Below, piece after piece: positions 62,707-64,000 of a stretch of 64,000 bases of DNA (positions are counted from its first letter, which is position 1; every line of letters starts with the position of its first letter). Location of the stretch: the NCBI RefSeq assembly GCF_016806065.1, contig NZ_CP032405.1, positions 3,686,001-3,750,000 on the forward strand, given 5' to 3'. The position numbers and the translations under genes are program-made. The notes under the pieces were generated by a model. It saw only the letters and a program-made list of their open reading frames with translations. It had not been told where the DNA came from and did no database searches. Origin of the DNA: Rhizobium rosettiformans. GTDB taxonomy: Bacteria; Pseudomonadota; Alphaproteobacteria; Rhizobiales; Rhizobiaceae.

Positions 62707-63957
62707 TCAGGCAGCAGACCTTGATCCTGCGGACGCCAATTCGGAGGGAGCTTCGGTCACATGGGGTTGGTGCTGGCTCTCGCCAACAAGATCCAAACCG
62801 CCCCAGGTCACACAATTGCGCCCAGCCTTCTTTGAAGTGTAGAGCGCCTTGTCGGCGCGCGCCAGAGCAAGGGGAAAATCAAGCGGCCCGGCAGGAAGCG
62901 ACGCTGCACCGATACTGATGGTGATCGCCGGCAGTTGGTCCTCATGCTCGACGAGCATATGGCCGACCCTGATACGCAGATCATCCAGGAGATCAGGCTG
63001 GCGCAACACGACACTGGCCGGCAGATAGACGCCGAACTCTTCGCCGCCGAGGCGCCCAACAATGGCGGCCCGAGGCACCTCACGGGTCAAAAGGCGGCCG
63101 AGCTCCACCAGAACGGTGTCACCCGCGGCGTGGCCATAGGTATCGTTGACCTGCTTGAAGTGATCCGCATCGACAAGCGCAAGCACCGCACCCGATGCGG
63201 CCCCGCCCGCATCGGCACGCGCTCGAGCGATGGCGTCGATGAACGCACGCCGGTTGCGCAGAAGGGTCAGGGCATCGGTTTCGGAAGCGATCTTGTACCG
63301 CCGGGTGGCCCGTTCATGCACCATGGCAAAGATCGCCAAGGCAGAAGCCAACCCCTGGAGGAAGAAAGCGAACATCATTGCTCCGTACCAGAGTGGCGCA
63401 TGCCCCGCGACGAGTTGCACCGGCTCGATGAATTGCATCGGGATACGGATGAGATGGGCAACACCATGGGTACCGAAAGCGACGATCGCAACCATGCGGG
63501 CGGGCAGAGGCTCGCGCCGCTGGCCGCGGACCAGCACCGGGATGATCAGCAAGGAGTAGCCCGCGAAGAGTATGGAGGCGGCAAATATGCGTGCGCCAAG
63601 GTCCGCCGCAAAAGACGGAAAAGCAAAAAGCGCCAGCCAGACGACACCGCCCGCCGCCGCGACCAATCCGGCTCCCTTTCTGGTCTCGCCCTCGAAAGCC
63701 AGGCAGCCGAGCCAGATCAGACCGAGACAGGAGATCCCTAGGCCGTTACCGAGACCGAACGCGACGATCGGCGGAGCCACCTCGCGAACGCTGACGAGCA
63801 CCATGCCGAGCGCGCCCGCGGAAAAGCCCAGAGACCAGAATGCCAAGGCGCGGTTGTCCCGCTCCTGGGCCCAGAGAAAAGTCAGAAAGCCCGACAGCAT
63901 GATCAACGTTCCCGCCAGGCAAACGGTGAGTGTAGGAATGTGGAAAACTTGGGCCAA
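62707..63957 (-). CDS. Membrane diguanylate cyclase (GGDEF)
   Basis: About 416 residues. Six or seven membrane helices precede a GGDEF domain with an intact RLGGEEF signature, DADHFKQVNDTYGHAAGD and the GGEEF strand, so it should make cyclic-di-GMP. The start is uncertain because it lies near the window edge: a TTG at 63957 has GAGG 8 bases upstream; a GTG at 63993 is also possible, and a start beyond the window cannot be excluded. No EAL or sensory PAS seen. Confidence 0.88.
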   Translation of the reverse strand: MAQVFHIPTLTVCLAGTLIMLSGFLTFLWAQERDNRALAFWSLGFSAGALGMVLVSVREVAPPIVAFGLGNGLGISCLGLIWLGCLAFEGETRKGAGLVAAAGGVVWLALFAFPSFAADLGARIFAASILFAGYSLLIIPVLVRGQRREPLPARMVAIVAFGTHGVAHLIRIPMQFIEPVQLVAGHAPLWYGAMMFAFFLQGLASALAIFAMVHERATRRYKIASETDALTLLRNRRAFIDAIARARADAGGAASGAVLALVDADHFKQVNDTYGHAAGDTVLVELGRLLTREVPRAAIVGRLGGEEFGVYLPASVVLRQPDLLDDLRIRVGHMLVEHEDQLPAITISIGAASLPAGPLDFPLALARADKALYTSKKAGRNCVTWGGLDLVGESQHQPHVTEAPSELASAGSRSAA

Positions 63958-64000
63958 ATCGATAACCTCAAAGAGGCTCGTGAGATAGCACACAAGACTG

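Overview
The window is a G+C-rich chromosomal segment from an alphaproteobacterium, almost certainly a member of the Rhizobiaceae. The call rests on gene content and order: alphaproteobacterial-style cob genes (cobA-cobB-cobC-cobD with a divergent cbiD-cobK pair), the zeta inhibitor of the F1-ATPase (DUF1476) divergent from purC, a purC-purS-purQ-purL set, solitary rpsD, eukaryote-type icd, and two DUF1127 proteins. Gene density is very high, and many stop and start codons overlap by 1-4 bases. I see no rRNA, tRNA, CRISPR array, insertion sequence, integrase or prophage. I cannot name the species from sequence alone.

Layout. 1-5.4 kb: cobalamin (corrin ring and side chain) genes, in two divergent operons. 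5.4-13.9 kb: a very large AsmA-like envelope protein, a peroxiredoxin, a ferritin-like DUF455 protein, an M23 endopeptidase, a DEAD-box RNA helicase and a NUDIX hydrolase. 13.9-19.6 kb: one long minus-strand operon that looks like a molybdenum-hydroxylase maturation set (flavin reductase-like protein, MoxR ATPase, CoxE-type VWA protein, XdhC split into two proteins, a molybdopterin-binding/nucleotidyltransferase fusion, TfoX-like protein), without the hydroxylase itself. 19.8-28.9 kb: an orphan ABC substrate-binding protein, an SDR, rpe with two downstream unknowns, purB, membrane proteins, a tannase-family esterase and a small serine hydrolase. 29-31.6 kb: a PAS-GGDEF-EAL protein.

31.6-41 kb: the purine cluster (purC, purS, an 85-aa unknown, purQ, purL), interrupted by a lipoprotein, a DUF1127 protein and a divergent MocR-type regulator, then bolA and its partner glutaredoxin grxD flanking a membrane hydrolase and a very basic small protein. 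41-48.7 kb: a Bcr/CflA exporter, an inositol-monophosphatase family enzyme, a lipase-like protein, a second membrane hydrolase paralogous to the first and coupled to an isoprenylcysteine-methyltransferase-like gene, ttcA, glsA and rpsD. 49-58.9 kb: a D,D-carboxypeptidase, pepT, a HerA-like ATPase, an MFS transporter, a second DUF1127 protein, a candidate 30-aa ORF, a CorC-type CBS protein, murI, a SpoU/TrmJ methyltransferase and two tandem paralogous secreted proteins. 59-64 kb: icd, a membrane protein, a SulP transporter and a diguanylate cyclase.

Most of the window is core metabolism and cell maintenance. The parts least explained by known biology are the paralogous pair of membrane-embedded alpha/beta hydrolases (one with a methyltransferase), the tandem secreted paralogs, the MocR/DUF1127 divergent control region with a 19-bp palindrome shared by two promoters, the orphan maturation operon with split XdhC, and several strong inverted repeats without a U-tract directly upstream of MFS exporters. 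No single unmistakable new defence or mobile system is present.
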